A stretch of 64,000 nucleotides of DNA from Chryseobacterium sp. (GCF_008014695.1 NZ_VOXE01000004.1:62001-126000); one strand, 5' to 3'. Shown: positions 24,826-33,724, counted from the first letter of the stretch. Notes: generated from the sequence alone by a model not told the origin. Translations and numbers: made by a program.

Positions 24826-25896
24826 ATGAAGACATTTCAGTCATTAAACAATACCATCTATAAAATCACCCATTGGGAAACATGGGACTGGCGCATCAAA
24901 TACATTCCTATTGTTCCAGTCTGGGCATGGAACTGTATCCGCGCCGGGTCTTTCTGGTTTTTCACCCCCTCCAATCCCAAGCTGGCTTTTGGGGGATTTG
25001 AAGGTGAAACAAAAATGTCAATTTATAAGCATTTACCACCGGGAAGTTTTCCTAAAAGCATCGGTATAACAGCCGAAATGCCATTCTCTGAACTTGAAAA
25101 ATCAATAGCCGCAGATTTTAGTTACCCTTTTGTGGTAAAACCTGAGGTTGGCAGAATGGGTTTTCTGTTCAGAATTATCAAAACACCCGCCGAGCTTAGA
25201 TCCTATCATGAAATGATGCCGGTTGATTACCTGTTGCAAGAGCTGGTCACCTATCCTTTGGAAGTAAGTGTTTTCTACTACCGCTTCCCAAATGCAAAAA
25301 CCGGCACCATTACCGGATTTATACGCAAGGAATTTTTAGAGGTGAAAGGAGACGGAAAATCTACTCTGGAGGAATTAATGACTGACTATTCCCGAATCCG
25401 CTTCCGGCTGGATGAGATGCGGACAAAGCATGCTGAAAACCTCCAGCTCGTCCTGAAGAAAGATGAAATATTCTGTTTAAGCCATGCGCTTAACCTCAGC
25501 CGCGGGTGTAAACTTGTAAGTCTGGAACATGAAAAGGATGAACGGCTCATCAAAGTATTTGATGAAATAAGTTCCTATTCTGATACGCTCTTTTACGGGC
25601 GCTATGATATCAAGTGTTCCTCTATCGAAGAGCTGAAAGAGGGGAAAAATTTTTCAATTCTGGAATACAACGGATGCGGTGGTGAACCCCACCATGTTTA
25701 CGGTAACGGCAACACCCTTTTTCAGGCCTGTAAAATCCTTGCCGGTCACTGGAACATCCTTTATCAAATTTCCAGGTATAATCACTCCAAGGGCATAGAT
25801 TACTGGAGTTTTAAAAGAGGTTGGAATGCTATGAGCGCCTGCCGCAAACATTTCGCCCTGTTAAAAAAAATTGATGCGGTATTTTCGGCTTCTTAA
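24826..25896 (+). CDS. ATP-grasp superfamily ligase
   Basis: A 356-residue protein with an ATP-grasp fold over about residues 75-310: FVVKPEVGRMGFLFRII (the first nucleotide-binding Lys), QELVTYPLEVSVFYYRFP, and the metal-binding end FYGRYDIKCSS ... FSILEYNGCGGEPHHVYG. The ILEYNGCGG segment takes the place of the usual (E/D)xNxxPG Mg site. Such enzymes make an amide or similar bond through an acylphosphate. The Trp-rich N-terminus (WETWDWRIKYIPIVPVWAW) and hydrophobic stretch may touch the membrane. Substrates are unknown. The phosphatidyltransferase gene 350 bases upstream suggests lipid or envelope chemistry as an inference. Confidence 0.78.
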   Translation: MKTFQSLNNTIYKITHWETWDWRIKYIPIVPVWAWNCIRAGSFWFFTPSNPKLAFGGFEGETKMSIYKHLPPGSFPKSIGITAEMPFSELEKSIAADFSYPFVVKPEVGRMGFLFRIIKTPAELRSYHEMMPVDYLLQELVTYPLEVSVFYYRFPNAKTGTITGFIRKEFLEVKGDGKSTLEELMTDYSRIRFRLDEMRTKHAENLQLVLKKDEIFCLSHALNLSRGCKLVSLEHEKDERLIKVFDEISSYSDTLFYGRYDIKCSSIEELKEGKNFSILEYNGCGGEPHHVYGNGNTLFQACKILAGHWNILYQISRYNHSKGIDYWSFKRGWNAMSACRKHFALLKKIDAVFSAS

Positions 25897-26372
25897 CCTC
25901 TAGCGGCAGCGTACGGCTTTATCTCAAATACCGACAATTTTAGGTATATTTTTAATCTTTTAATTTAATGAAAGATTTCATGTTAACGGTTGGGATTTTA
26001 CAGCAGGAATGAGTCTTAATGATCGCTTGCCTATCGAATCAAGTGGATTTGTTCAGGAAATTGAAGCGATATGGCACAATCAAGATCCTCAGAAAAAGTG
26101 CATTTAACGCAACAATGATATATTGTTTTTCTGCAACCTACACCTCTATTTTCAAGAAGATAAAGACCGAAGACGTCGCTGAACCGGCATTAGCACTCAA
26201 CATTATAATGGCAATCCGTGCTTTACTTTTTATCAGACACTGCTCTGATATCTCAAATAAAAGTTATAAATTGTCATTTAAATAACCGGCTGGTAGGCGA
26301 AATATAATGGCTTTAGCGGTCAGGCAAAATAACGACTGTAAAGAGTCAGGAACCTATTTAAGATCAATTGAG
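25897..26372. other. Intergenic region with a 32-codon remnant
   Basis: A clean frame at 26009-26107 encodes 32 residues (MSLNDRLPIESSGFVQEIEA...) and remains open upstream through FHVNGWDFTAG without a start codon. It looks like a gene fragment. An overlapping 88-codon frame (26019-26285) has poor composition. No intact gene is supported before the RsgA gene. Confidence 0.4.
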
Positions 26373-27437
26373 ATGAGACTCGAGGATTTAGGATATCAGG
26401 ATGCTTTTGAGAATTTCAGGATTGAACACCATTTTGAAAATTTCGAAATAGGCAGAGTAATTTCTGAACATCGGGAGCGTTATATGGTCAAGACTCTGGA
26501 AGGAGAATTTGAAGCAGAGATAACCGGAAATATGCGTTTCAATGCCAAAAACCGTGCAGCTTTTCCGGCAGTAGGCGATTGGGTAGCTCTAACAACCAAT
26601 GAATCTGATTTTGCAATTATTCACAGCATACTGCCGAGATATTCCACGATCAAACGTCAGGCAATCGGACAATTTGGAGAGGTTCAAATTATTGCAACTA
26701 ATATTGATTACGCCTTTTTAGTGCAGGCGGCAGACCGGGATTTCAATATGAACAGATTGGAAAGATATCTGACCATATGCCATTCATCACATGTTAAGCC
26801 AATCATTCTACTTACCAAAACCGACCTAATTGAGGAGATTCAAATTAAAGAACTTGTAGACCGTATAACAACTAGGATTCAAAACGTTCCTGTTATTCCG
26901 ATCAGTAATGAAACAAAGGAAGGATACGAAGCAGTACATTCCCTCATCGAGAAAGGAAAAACATATTGTATGCTTGGATCGTCTGGGGTTGGAAAATCAA
27001 CTCTTTTAAATAATCTTTCCGGAAAAATTTTAATGAGGACTGATGCAATAAGTCTAAGTACGAATAAAGGAAAACACGTTACAAGTCATCGAGAGTTAAT
27101 CATGCTTGAAAATGGGGGAATCTTAATTGATAATCCCGGAATGCGGGAAGTTGGTATTGCTGATACAACAAGCGGACTTGAAACTACTTTTGAGATGATT
27201 GTAAGACTTTCCGCGAATTGCAGATTCAAAGATTGTACGCATACCAATGAGAAAGGCTGCACAGTTCTTGAAGCCATTGAAAAAGGAGAAATTGACAAAG
27301 CTTCTTACAACAATTACCTTAAAATGGTAGCAGAGAAAACGCATTTTGAATCCACAATTGAAGAGAAACGAAAAAAAGATAAAGATTTCGGAAAAATGGT
27401 TAAGAACTATAAAAAGGGCAACAAAAGAAAAAAATAA
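26373..27437 (+). CDS. rsgA: Ribosome small-subunit-dependent GTPase A
   Basis: A late 30S maturation GTPase of 354 residues from the Met at 26373 (MRLEDLGYQDAF...), where family members usually begin; the frame extends to an ATG at 26307, adding 22 residues. It has an N-terminal OB fold (about 25-95), a circularly permuted G domain with the G4 motif LLTKTDL preceding the P-loop GSSGVGKSTLL, the G3 motif DNPGMREVG, and the C-terminal zinc knuckle C-x4-C-x-H-x5-C (CRFKDCTHTNEKGC). A basic tail follows. The isolated position in an accessory region suggests it may be a second RsgA-like copy rather than the core one. Confidence 0.9.
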   Translation: MRLEDLGYQDAFENFRIEHHFENFEIGRVISEHRERYMVKTLEGEFEAEITGNMRFNAKNRAAFPAVGDWVALTTNESDFAIIHSILPRYSTIKRQAIGQFGEVQIIATNIDYAFLVQAADRDFNMNRLERYLTICHSSHVKPIILLTKTDLIEEIQIKELVDRITTRIQNVPVIPISNETKEGYEAVHSLIEKGKTYCMLGSSGVGKSTLLNNLSGKILMRTDAISLSTNKGKHVTSHRELIMLENGGILIDNPGMREVGIADTTSGLETTFEMIVRLSANCRFKDCTHTNEKGCTVLEAIEKGEIDKASYNNYLKMVAEKTHFESTIEEKRKKDKDFGKMVKNYKKGNKRKK

Positions 27438-27876
27438 AGTTCAAACTATTCATTTTAAGCCTATTTTTATATAATAATTTCTTAATTCGCAATCTAAATA
27501 TTTACAAAAATACATCGCAAGTCTGGTTGAAGAAATGGAATTTATTTACGGATATGACCAGACATTACGTGAATACAGGAGAAAAAGTTTTCAACCGATG
27601 TTAGACAACGGATATAGACAGGTTGAAGAAAATGGAAAAACCACCCTGAAATCTACCTGTAAATAAAGAGTTGCGCAAAGACTATAGTTAATTGAAGTGT
27701 AAGGGATTGATTGATGTAACAGTATAACCTTTTACCGGAATATAGATTTATCACCATACCCTTCACAATTACTACATTTTGACCTTATTGATTCTCAGAA
27801 AAATGGCAGCATCTTAAATAATGGAGGTGAAATAGAATAGACAAAAAAACCACAAAGCAAAACCCCTTAATTTCAT
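27438..27876. other. Intergenic region with a gene remnant
   Basis: A frame at 27535-27666 encodes 43 residues (MEFIYGYDQTLREYRRKSFQ...) and is open upstream for about 18 more codons containing SKYLQKYIASLVEE. It looks like the C-terminal fragment of an unknown gene. The remainder holds nothing recognisable. Confidence 0.4.
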
Positions 27877-28686
27877 ATGAGAACAGCGCTAAAGTTATTA
27901 CTGGTATTAATGTCCGTAAATTCTTTTGCTCAAACAAAAGAGCAGAAAATATATGAGATTTTAAAAATGACGGGAACTATTGACGGGTATAAATACTATA
28001 TTTTTGATATGACCATAAAACCTCTCAAATATAATTTAGATAAAGATGACAGTTTGAAGCTTAATAGCATCGAAAAAAAACTGACCGATGGAGTGATTGC
28101 CCAAAGACTGTCAAAAGGATATTCAGAAGTTTTCACAGAGAAAGAAATCAATGAAATCTATAGCTTCTACAAGAGTTCTGCAGGGGCAAAAATCCTCAGT
28201 TCCAATGACAGTTTAGAAAAAAAATACACTGAAAGTTTTCGGGATATTCAAAATGAATTACAACCGATTATTGATAAAATCAACAAAATCAGTACAGAAG
28301 CCGAAAACAATAAGGAAATTCCCATTCCGGTTGATAAAGAAGATGGCTTTTATTCAGTGGTTTACTATAACGTTCAAAATGATCGATTAAAAGATCTAAA
28401 ATTAGCTGCAAAACCTACTGTCTCAACAAAAGAAGTTTTGGAAATTAAAAAGCTGAAAAATGATCTTGACCAAAATGTTATTGACATCGTTTTAAACAGA
28501 GCGGGTGCGAAAAAAATTAAAATACTAACCGAAAACAACATCGGTAAACCTGTGGCAATTGTATTGAATAAAAAATTAATTTCCGCACCCACCGTCATTT
28601 CAGTTATTCCTAATGGTAGAATTCAAATAAGTGGAAATTTATCTGATGAGGAAATAAATGAAATCATTAACACTTTAAAAAAATAA
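27877..28686 (+). CDS. Secreted DUF2059 protein with SecD-head-like C-terminus
   Basis: A 269-residue exported protein (signal peptide residues 1-18, LLLVLMSVNSFAQ). Residues about 20-130 form the helical DUF2059 domain (FTEKEINEIYSFYKSSAGAK). The C-terminal 60 residues, with GKPVAIVLNKKLISAPTV and RIQISGNLSDEEINEII, closely resemble the P1-head domain of the protein translocase accessory factor SecD (GK.LAIVLDGKV.SAP). The combination suggests a periplasmic protein that borrows a SecD substrate-contact domain. It is not a translocase because it has no membrane helices. Role unknown. Confidence 0.75.
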   Translation: MRTALKLLLVLMSVNSFAQTKEQKIYEILKMTGTIDGYKYYIFDMTIKPLKYNLDKDDSLKLNSIEKKLTDGVIAQRLSKGYSEVFTEKEINEIYSFYKSSAGAKILSSNDSLEKKYTESFRDIQNELQPIIDKINKISTEAENNKEIPIPVDKEDGFYSVVYYNVQNDRLKDLKLAAKPTVSTKEVLEIKKLKNDLDQNVIDIVLNRAGAKKIKILTENNIGKPVAIVLNKKLISAPTVISVIPNGRIQISGNLSDEEINEIINTLKK

Positions 28687-28756
28687 CAATTGTGATTCAG
28701 CACATTTCACCCATTCGCACACTAACATCAATTTTGAATACTAAACACCCATCATC

Positions 28757-29053
28757 ATGAAAACTATGAAACCCTTTTTTGCACCAGCAATATTTTTTGC
28801 ATTTTTGAGTTGTGCATCAACTCAAGACCTGACTACAAATGACGGAAGTTCAATGGAAAAAGCAATAAGAGTCGCGAGCGTTGCAAAGGAATACGAAATA
28901 GTGCGCGAAAAATGCGGCGGTTGTAAGATGAAAAGCCAGAGCCTGACATTCGACGACAAAAAGCAGCCTTTTGACATTCTAACCCTTGTAAAACCCAACG
29001 GCGAAGAGGTTAAATATTATTTTAATATTTCTAAATTTTACGGAAGGTTTTAG
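28757..29053 (+). CDS. Small lipoprotein with Cys-x-x-Cys motif
   Basis: A 98-residue protein with lipobox FLSCAS (Cys near residue 19). The mature part contains REKCGGCKMKSQSL, a CxxC site, followed by strand-rich sequence. The CxxC could bind metal or be redox active. No family was recognised. It follows the DUF2059 gene by 70 bases in the same orientation. Confidence 0.6.
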   Translation: MKTMKPFFAPAIFFAFLSCASTQDLTTNDGSSMEKAIRVASVAKEYEIVREKCGGCKMKSQSLTFDDKKQPFDILTLVKPNGEEVKYYFNISKFYGRF

Positions 29054-29265
29054 AATTAATATAAATTGCATACGAAACCTTCACCTTTAAAGCAGAAAAT
29101 ACTTCGCAGCTGTTGTAAAAATTCCTGACATGCGTTTTGATATAAAAATTCATTGTAGATCATAAATAATTTTTACCTGTATTCTCATATTGTCAGGACA
29201 ATTACCCGTGGCATCGGTCATTTTAAGCAGGGTGAGCCAAGAATGCATTCAATAATTTAAGAGAG

Positions 29266-30117
29266 ATGGAAAAGAATATTTTGAATCATTACGTTCTTAG
29301 CCTCCAGGAATCCATAGAAAGGGATCTTTTGTCCTATGTGAAAAATAAAAAATCCGAACGGCTCCATCACCTGAGGGTGGACATAAAAAAAATAAAGGCC
29401 CTGGTTTCATTTGCTGAAAAGGTTTACCAACGTAAATACGACACGGCGTTGCTCAAGCCATTGTTTCATCAGGCAGGAGAGGTCAGGGCCATACAGATTA
29501 ATCTGCAACTGTTGGATACGGTTCCAAATCTTCCGGAAAAAATTATTACCCAATTAAGAAATAAGGAACAAATTGCGAGTCAAAAATTTATTGATGATGG
29601 GCCACAACATCTTATGCTTATCAGGTATTTTCGTGATGAAACTCAATTACCGAAGCTCCTGCCGGAGAAAAAGATTATTATACAATATTTTAAAAAAGAG
29701 TGGAAAAAAGCCGAGAACCTGTTACAGCATATCGACAGGGGAAAGCTGCACCGTTACAGAAAGAAAGTAAAGAAGATTCTGTACATCTATGAGGCTCTGC
29801 CCAAAAAAATACAGGATAAAATCAAAATAGATATTGCAGCTGTTGATCAGCAACAGCAGTTGGTAGGTGATTGGCACGACACCTATTTAGCGATGAATTT
29901 TCTGTCTCCCGTCCACTTCCCCATGCAGAAATCGGACTATCTCTTAGATTTGAAAGAAAAGGAAATAAAACAGTTTAATACTTTGCGCAAGAACCTGCAC
30001 AACAACCGAAAAGGAAAGAAGTTCAATGCCCTGTCCGTCACAACGATCCTTCGGCTGTGCATCCCGTTCCTCATTTTTCCTTTGATTTTAAGATTCTCTG
30101 GAAATTTCAGAAAATAA
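29266..30117 (+). CDS. CHAD domain protein
   Basis: A 283-residue helical protein. The CHAD signature LHHLRVDIKKIKAL is near residue 33 and the second half carries LHRYRKKVKKILYIYEAL and VGDWHDTYLA, the usual paired conserved segments with His and basic residues. CHAD domains bind polyphosphate, and many are targeted to polyphosphate granules. A hydrophobic segment near the end (LCIPFLIFPLILRF) may anchor it to the membrane, which is unusual. No CYTH domain or polyphosphate kinase gene is adjacent. Confidence 0.82.
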   Translation: MEKNILNHYVLSLQESIERDLLSYVKNKKSERLHHLRVDIKKIKALVSFAEKVYQRKYDTALLKPLFHQAGEVRAIQINLQLLDTVPNLPEKIITQLRNKEQIASQKFIDDGPQHLMLIRYFRDETQLPKLLPEKKIIIQYFKKEWKKAENLLQHIDRGKLHRYRKKVKKILYIYEALPKKIQDKIKIDIAAVDQQQQLVGDWHDTYLAMNFLSPVHFPMQKSDYLLDLKEKEIKQFNTLRKNLHNNRKGKKFNALSVTTILRLCIPFLIFPLILRFSGNFRK

Positions 30118-30125
30118 CAATTGCG

Positions 30126-30150
30126 AGGGACTGTAAAGTATCCCTTTTTT
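30126..30150 (+). terminator. Terminator after the CHAD gene
   Basis: AGGGA (30126-30130) pairs with TCCCT (30141-30145), with a T run directly after. The stem is short but well placed, 9 bases past the stop codon. Confidence 0.55.
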
Positions 30151-30203
30151 AGTCATTTGTAGTAAATTTGTTTGAAGATTTGGGTAACCTTTAATTTTAT
30201 ACG

Positions 30204-30644
30204 ATGAATACAGAAGAACAGATCAAAGCCTATATTTTTGGTCAAGCCGAACCAAAACGCAGCGAAATGCAAACACTGCATCAGACCATTCTGGACATCA
30301 AACCAGAATGCAAACGCTGGTTTCTTGACGGAAAAAACAGTGAAAACAAGACGGTTTCCAATCCCAATATCGGATACGGATCGTATACCATTACCTATGC
30401 TGACGGAAAGACCCGGGAGTTTTATCAGATCGGTCTGAGCGCCAACACCACTGGAATTTCCGTTTATATCATGGGAATCGATGACAAAAGCTACCTGGCA
30501 AGCACATACGGAAAAGAAATCGGCAAGGCAAGTGTGACCGGATACTGCATCAAATTCAAAACGCTGAAAGACATCGACATTGAAATCCTGAAAGCTGCAA
30601 TACGGGATGGTTTTGCGGCGCATGATGGTACGACCGGGGAGTAA
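30204..30644 (+). CDS. DUF1801 domain protein
   Basis: A 146-residue cytoplasmic protein with a DUF1801 (YdhG-like) pattern: TLHQTILDIKPECKRWFLDG, then NPNIGYGSYTITYADG and FYQIGLSANTTGISVYIMG. The family adopts a small beta-rich fold of unknown function. A TAAATTTG box at 30163-30170 fits the TAnnTTTG promoter consensus 34 bases upstream of the ATG. Confidence 0.8.
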   Translation: MNTEEQIKAYIFGQAEPKRSEMQTLHQTILDIKPECKRWFLDGKNSENKTVSNPNIGYGSYTITYADGKTREFYQIGLSANTTGISVYIMGIDDKSYLASTYGKEIGKASVTGYCIKFKTLKDIDIEILKAAIRDGFAAHDGTTGE

Positions 30645-30667
30645 CTTTTTAATGAAATTAATAAATT

Positions 30668-31419
30668 ATGAACGCCTATCACACAGACAAAAATAACTAT
30701 TTGAAAAAACTGATTTTTACGGCATTACTACTCATCCTGAATTCGTGCGCTGTTACGATTAAACAGAAAGACGCTTTGAAAAATGAATTGGCACAAATTC
30801 TAAAATCTGACCAGGAATTAAGGGAACTTTTTACGACGGATATTTCCGCTGAAAGAAAAAAGAAATTTTAACTTACTATCATATATCAGACCGGGATCTT
30901 CGCCAAAATAGCTGGAAAATAACCGCACAGAATGACAGCCTGAATTTAGTTAAGGTTGAAAAAATTATTAAAAAGTATGGATATCCCGGAAAAGCGCTCG
31001 TCGGCGATACATTAAACACTGCCGTTTGGTACGTTATCCAACATTCAGAACTTCCCATTATTGAGAAATATTTTCCGTTGATTGAGCAAGCCAATAAAAA
31101 AGGAGAGGTGCAAACCCGGCATGTCGCGATGATGAAAGACAGAATGCTGATGTATCAGGGAAAAGAACAGATTTACGGCACTCAGGGAGCGGGTAGACTT
31201 ATTATAGATCCAGAAACACACAAAGAAGAATGGATCAATTTTATATGGCCCATTAAAAATCCAGAGAAAGTAAATGAACTCCGCCGTTCTGTAGGGATCC
31301 AAATGCCGGTTGAGGAATATGCAAAATCAATGGAAATTGATTATTCAAAAAAATATACGATAGAAGAAATTGAAAAATTAAAAAAAAAATTAGATTTGCC
31401 CAGCATAAAAACTTTTTGA
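30668..31419 (+). pseudogene. DUF6624-type lipoprotein, interrupted by one frame change
   Basis: The first part (30668-30871) encodes a lipoprotein signal (FTALLLILNSCAVT) and about 45 further residues, then stops at TAA right after AAATTTT. The continuing protein is readable in the next frame from about 30870 (YYHISDRDLRQNSW, then KKYGYPGKALVGDTLNTAVW) through to the stop at 31419. Adding one T to the TTTT run at 30867-30870 yields a single protein of about 250 residues. The text YPGKALVGD...AVWYVIQHS and MMKDRMLMYQGKEQIYGTQ is typical of DUF6624. It is a disrupted gene or a base-call error. Confidence 0.8.
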
Positions 31420-31470
31420 ACGTAGTGTCACAAACTGAAACCCTTTTATCCATATTAAATACTATAAAAA

Positions 31471-31989
31471 ATGACCATTGATGAACTTCTGGCAGATAAA
31501 ACCCTCAAGCCCAAAGTAAAAACCGAAACAATCTGCAATTGGATCATAGATCAGTCATTGCCCGTTGACGAGCTTATTGCGTTTGCTGAAAAACAGAAAG
31601 ATCCTGCAAAAGCTACGTGTATTGAGGCGCTCGAATATGCGACCAAGCAAAACCCCAATATTGCAGATGAAATCGTCTTAACATTTGTAACCCGTACCCT
31701 TACTGAAAAAGCACCCAGAATTAAATGGGAAAGCGCAAAAGTGACCGGCAATATCGCTCATTTATTTCCTGATAAACTGGAAAAATCGATCACCCATTTG
31801 CTTGATAATACCACACATGATGGAACCGTTGTGCGTTGGAGCGCCGCTTTTGCACTCGGCGAAATTCTGAAACTGAAAACACTATACAATAAACATCTGC
31901 TGCCAGCAATTGAAAAAATCTGCGAAAAAGAAGAAAAAACCAGTATTAAGAAAATCTATCTGGATGCTATAAAGAAGACGCATCAGTAG
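31471..31989 (+). CDS. HEAT-repeat-like protein
   Basis: A 172-residue all-helical protein without signal. Paired helices such as APRIKWESAKVTGNIAHLFP and GTVVRWSAAFALGEILKL have the spacing and Arg/Trp positions of HEAT or adaptin-like repeats (about four units over residues 40-165). Such proteins scaffold other proteins; no partner can be named. It follows the DUF6624-type gene by 51 bases. Confidence 0.7.
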   Translation: MTIDELLADKTLKPKVKTETICNWIIDQSLPVDELIAFAEKQKDPAKATCIEALEYATKQNPNIADEIVLTFVTRTLTEKAPRIKWESAKVTGNIAHLFPDKLEKSITHLLDNTTHDGTVVRWSAAFALGEILKLKTLYNKHLLPAIEKICEKEEKTSIKKIYLDAIKKTHQ

Positions 31990-32052
31990 GTTCCTGTTTT
32001 TAGTTTCAGCAGTATTTTGAATCACTGAACATTTATAAAAAACTAAATCAAT

Positions 32053-32556
32053 ATGGAGGAACACCTCAATATTTACGTTAATAAATTCACGATGCTGAAA
32101 CTTTTGGGTTTGGGCATTATATGTCTTTTAATTGGCTTAAAGTCAGCAGAATCAGATTATATCTTTTTTCGAGTGATCGGCTTCCTAAACATTTTACTAT
32201 CAGTAATCAGTCTGGTAGTTGCGTCCAGAAATGTATTCAGACAAAAACCGGTTATCATAATATCTTTAACGGATGGGATTATTGACAGCAGATTACTGAA
32301 AAGGTTCTTGCCCTGGAGTAAAATCGATTCCTGCGAAATTATTGAAATGCAGAATCAGGTTTTTTTAAAAATCTGTGCCGACAAAAGTATCAGTCTGGAT
32401 TCTTTTAAAACGCTGTTCAAAATCACCTCAAACAAAAGCTTCAGAAAGACAAGTGTTTTTAAGATCAATTTGTCGGCAATGAATGTTGAAAGAAACGAAA
32501 TTCAACATTTTATCGAAGGCAGAAATCAAATTCTGAAAAACAATATATTAGTTTAA
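32053..32556 (+). CDS. Membrane-anchored hypothetical protein
   Basis: A 167-residue protein with two N-terminal transmembrane helices (about residues 14-30 and 40-58) and a C-terminal cytoplasmic domain. The segment VIIISLTDGIIDSRLLKRFLPWSKIDSCEI resembles PH-like domains found in STM3941-type proteins, in which a strand and a Trp-Ser turn follow the helices. Function unknown. Confidence 0.6.
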   Translation: MEEHLNIYVNKFTMLKLLGLGIICLLIGLKSAESDYIFFRVIGFLNILLSVISLVVASRNVFRQKPVIIISLTDGIIDSRLLKRFLPWSKIDSCEIIEMQNQVFLKICADKSISLDSFKTLFKITSNKSFRKTSVFKINLSAMNVERNEIQHFIEGRNQILKNNILV

Positions 32557-32594
32557 GTTAATTGTACCAATCTTTCCTGAACCCAATTAAAAAC

Positions 32595-32741
32595 ATGATA
32601 CAGCCTGTAACATCAAAATCTATCTGGAAGAAAACACCCCTATTGTGTGTTTTTGTGGTAACCTACGCAGGTTTTAGCCGGGGATGTCCTTTTTTGGCTT
32701 TTAAATACGAAATTCGCAGACTATTAAACTTAAATACCTGA
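32595..32741 (+). CDS. Possible 48-residue membrane peptide
   Basis: The frame starts MIQPVTSKSIWKKTPLLCVF and ends RRLLNLNT, with one hydrophobic stretch (LLCVFVVTYAGF). No homology was recognised and it may be chance. Confidence 0.25.
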   Translation: MIQPVTSKSIWKKTPLLCVFVVTYAGFSRGCPFLAFKYEIRRLLNLNT

Positions 32742-32765
32742 ACTTCTATAGCCGGATTTAATTTA

Positions 32766-32773
32766 TATATTTG
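32766..32773 (+). promoter_or_regulatory. Promoter-like -7 box TATATTTG
   Basis: TATATTTG matches TAnnTTTG exactly and lies 36 bases before the ATG at 32810. No clear -33 element was found. Confidence 0.4.
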
Positions 32774-32809
32774 TACAAATCAACAAGTAAACTTAATAAT
32801 ATTTAAACA

Positions 32810-33145
32810 ATGAAAACAGCTTTTTTTCCTATATTCAGGACTTTGCTTGCAGTGATCATCATACTTACAATTTGCAGTTGGTCTCTTGACTTTGACCAAA
32901 CTATTGTGGAATTAAGTAAATTTGCAATGTTCTCTGTTATTGGTGCATTCTATATTATTGGAGCTTTTTTAGTGAAAGAATATTTATTAAAAATACTATT
33001 CATCAGCTGTGGTCTGTTCCTGGTCATTATGAATTTTATCCCTCAAAGTTTACTTCTCACAATCATTGGGATTTGCAGTATTTTACTTCCACCAGTAGTT
33101 GCAAAATTTTCTCCGGAATTTAAGGATACTGAAGAAAAAAACTAA
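32810..33145 (+). CDS. Small integral membrane protein
   Basis: A 111-residue protein with four hydrophobic helices (about residues 8-24, 36-55, 58-74 and 76-95) and an acidic C-terminus (EFKDTEEKN). No family was recognised. It converges with the gene at 33169. Confidence 0.55.
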   Translation: MKTAFFPIFRTLLAVIIILTICSWSLDFDQTIVELSKFAMFSVIGAFYIIGAFLVKEYLLKILFISCGLFLVIMNFIPQSLLLTIIGICSILLPPVVAKFSPEFKDTEEKN

Positions 33146-33168
33146 TTTTTTCAAAAAATAAACTCAGG

Positions 33169-33501
33169 TTAGGTATCCATATATTTCCGGAAACTCCACA
33201 TTTTTCTTGACGCTAAATAATCCGGATCCTCTTCCTTTGCATAGGCTTCACGCTCAAAGGAAATAGATTTATATGCCAGATACCTGTTTCCAAGCCGGAA
33301 AAACCAGTAATAATACTCCATCACATACCACAGATAAAAGAAAATCACGAAGAGTTCCAGCTGCTGACGCAAATGAATTTTTTCGTGGTTGATGAGTACC
33401 TTGTTCTGTAGGTCCTCCGCTTTTCTCAGAATGATAAAAGGGAACAAAGTGATCCCTGAAATTTTCGTATTTTTGAGAAGTCTTTGGCAAACCATGATCA
33501 T
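33169..33501 (-). CDS. M56/BlaR1-like membrane protein fragment-sized homologue
   Basis: A 110-residue protein with the motif NHEKIHLRQQLEL near residue 38, followed by a membrane helix (VIFFYLWYVMEYYYWFF) and a second acidic or Tyr-rich part (AYKSISFEREAYAKEEDPDY). An HExxH-type motif next to a helix, then a downstream Glu in FEREAY, is typical of the membrane-bound peptidase family M56 (BlaR1/MecR1-like). It is much shorter than M56 proteases, but a compact form is common in Bacteroidetes genomes. Proteolytic activity is uncertain. Confidence 0.6.
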   Translation of the reverse strand: MIMVCQRLLKNTKISGITLFPFIILRKAEDLQNKVLINHEKIHLRQQLELFVIFFYLWYVMEYYYWFFRLGNRYLAYKSISFEREAYAKEEDPDYLASRKMWSFRKYMDT

Positions 33502-33540
33502 TGAACAAAGATAAAATTTTCAGCCATTTTGATTTAACCC

Positions 33541-33717
33541 ATGAGTGAAAAAAGCATCAAAGAGAACGAAGACTTTTACTATAACGGACAGGGTTACAAA
33601 GTTTTTACGGAAAGCTACCATCTCAAACGCGGCTACTGCTGCAAAAGTGGCTGTAAACACTGCCCATACGGATATGATAAAAAGACGGATACCTTTAAAA
33701 AACCAAATAAGAAATAA
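33541..33717 (+). CDS. DUF5522 small Cys-rich protein
   Basis: A 58-residue protein starting MSEKSIKENEDFYYNGQGYK, with the core FTESYHLKRGYCCKSGCKHC followed by PYGYDKK. The motif GYCC.SGC.HCPY has four conserved Cys and defines DUF5522, a probable small metal-binding protein found in many bacteria. A longer overlapping frame beginning at 33545 is a shadow. The next gene starts 7 bases later. Confidence 0.85.
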   Translation: MSEKSIKENEDFYYNGQGYKVFTESYHLKRGYCCKSGCKHCPYGYDKKTDTFKKPNKK

Positions 33718-33724
33718 CACCATC

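Noticed and set aside
26019-26285. 88-codon plus-strand frame before rsgA
   Set aside because: Composition is not protein-like and an overlapping 32-codon frame is more convincing; neither is supported as an intact gene.
33545-33724. N-terminal extension of the DUF4136 lipoprotein frame
   Set aside because: It overlaps the DUF5522 gene in another frame; the lipoprotein signal begins at 33725.
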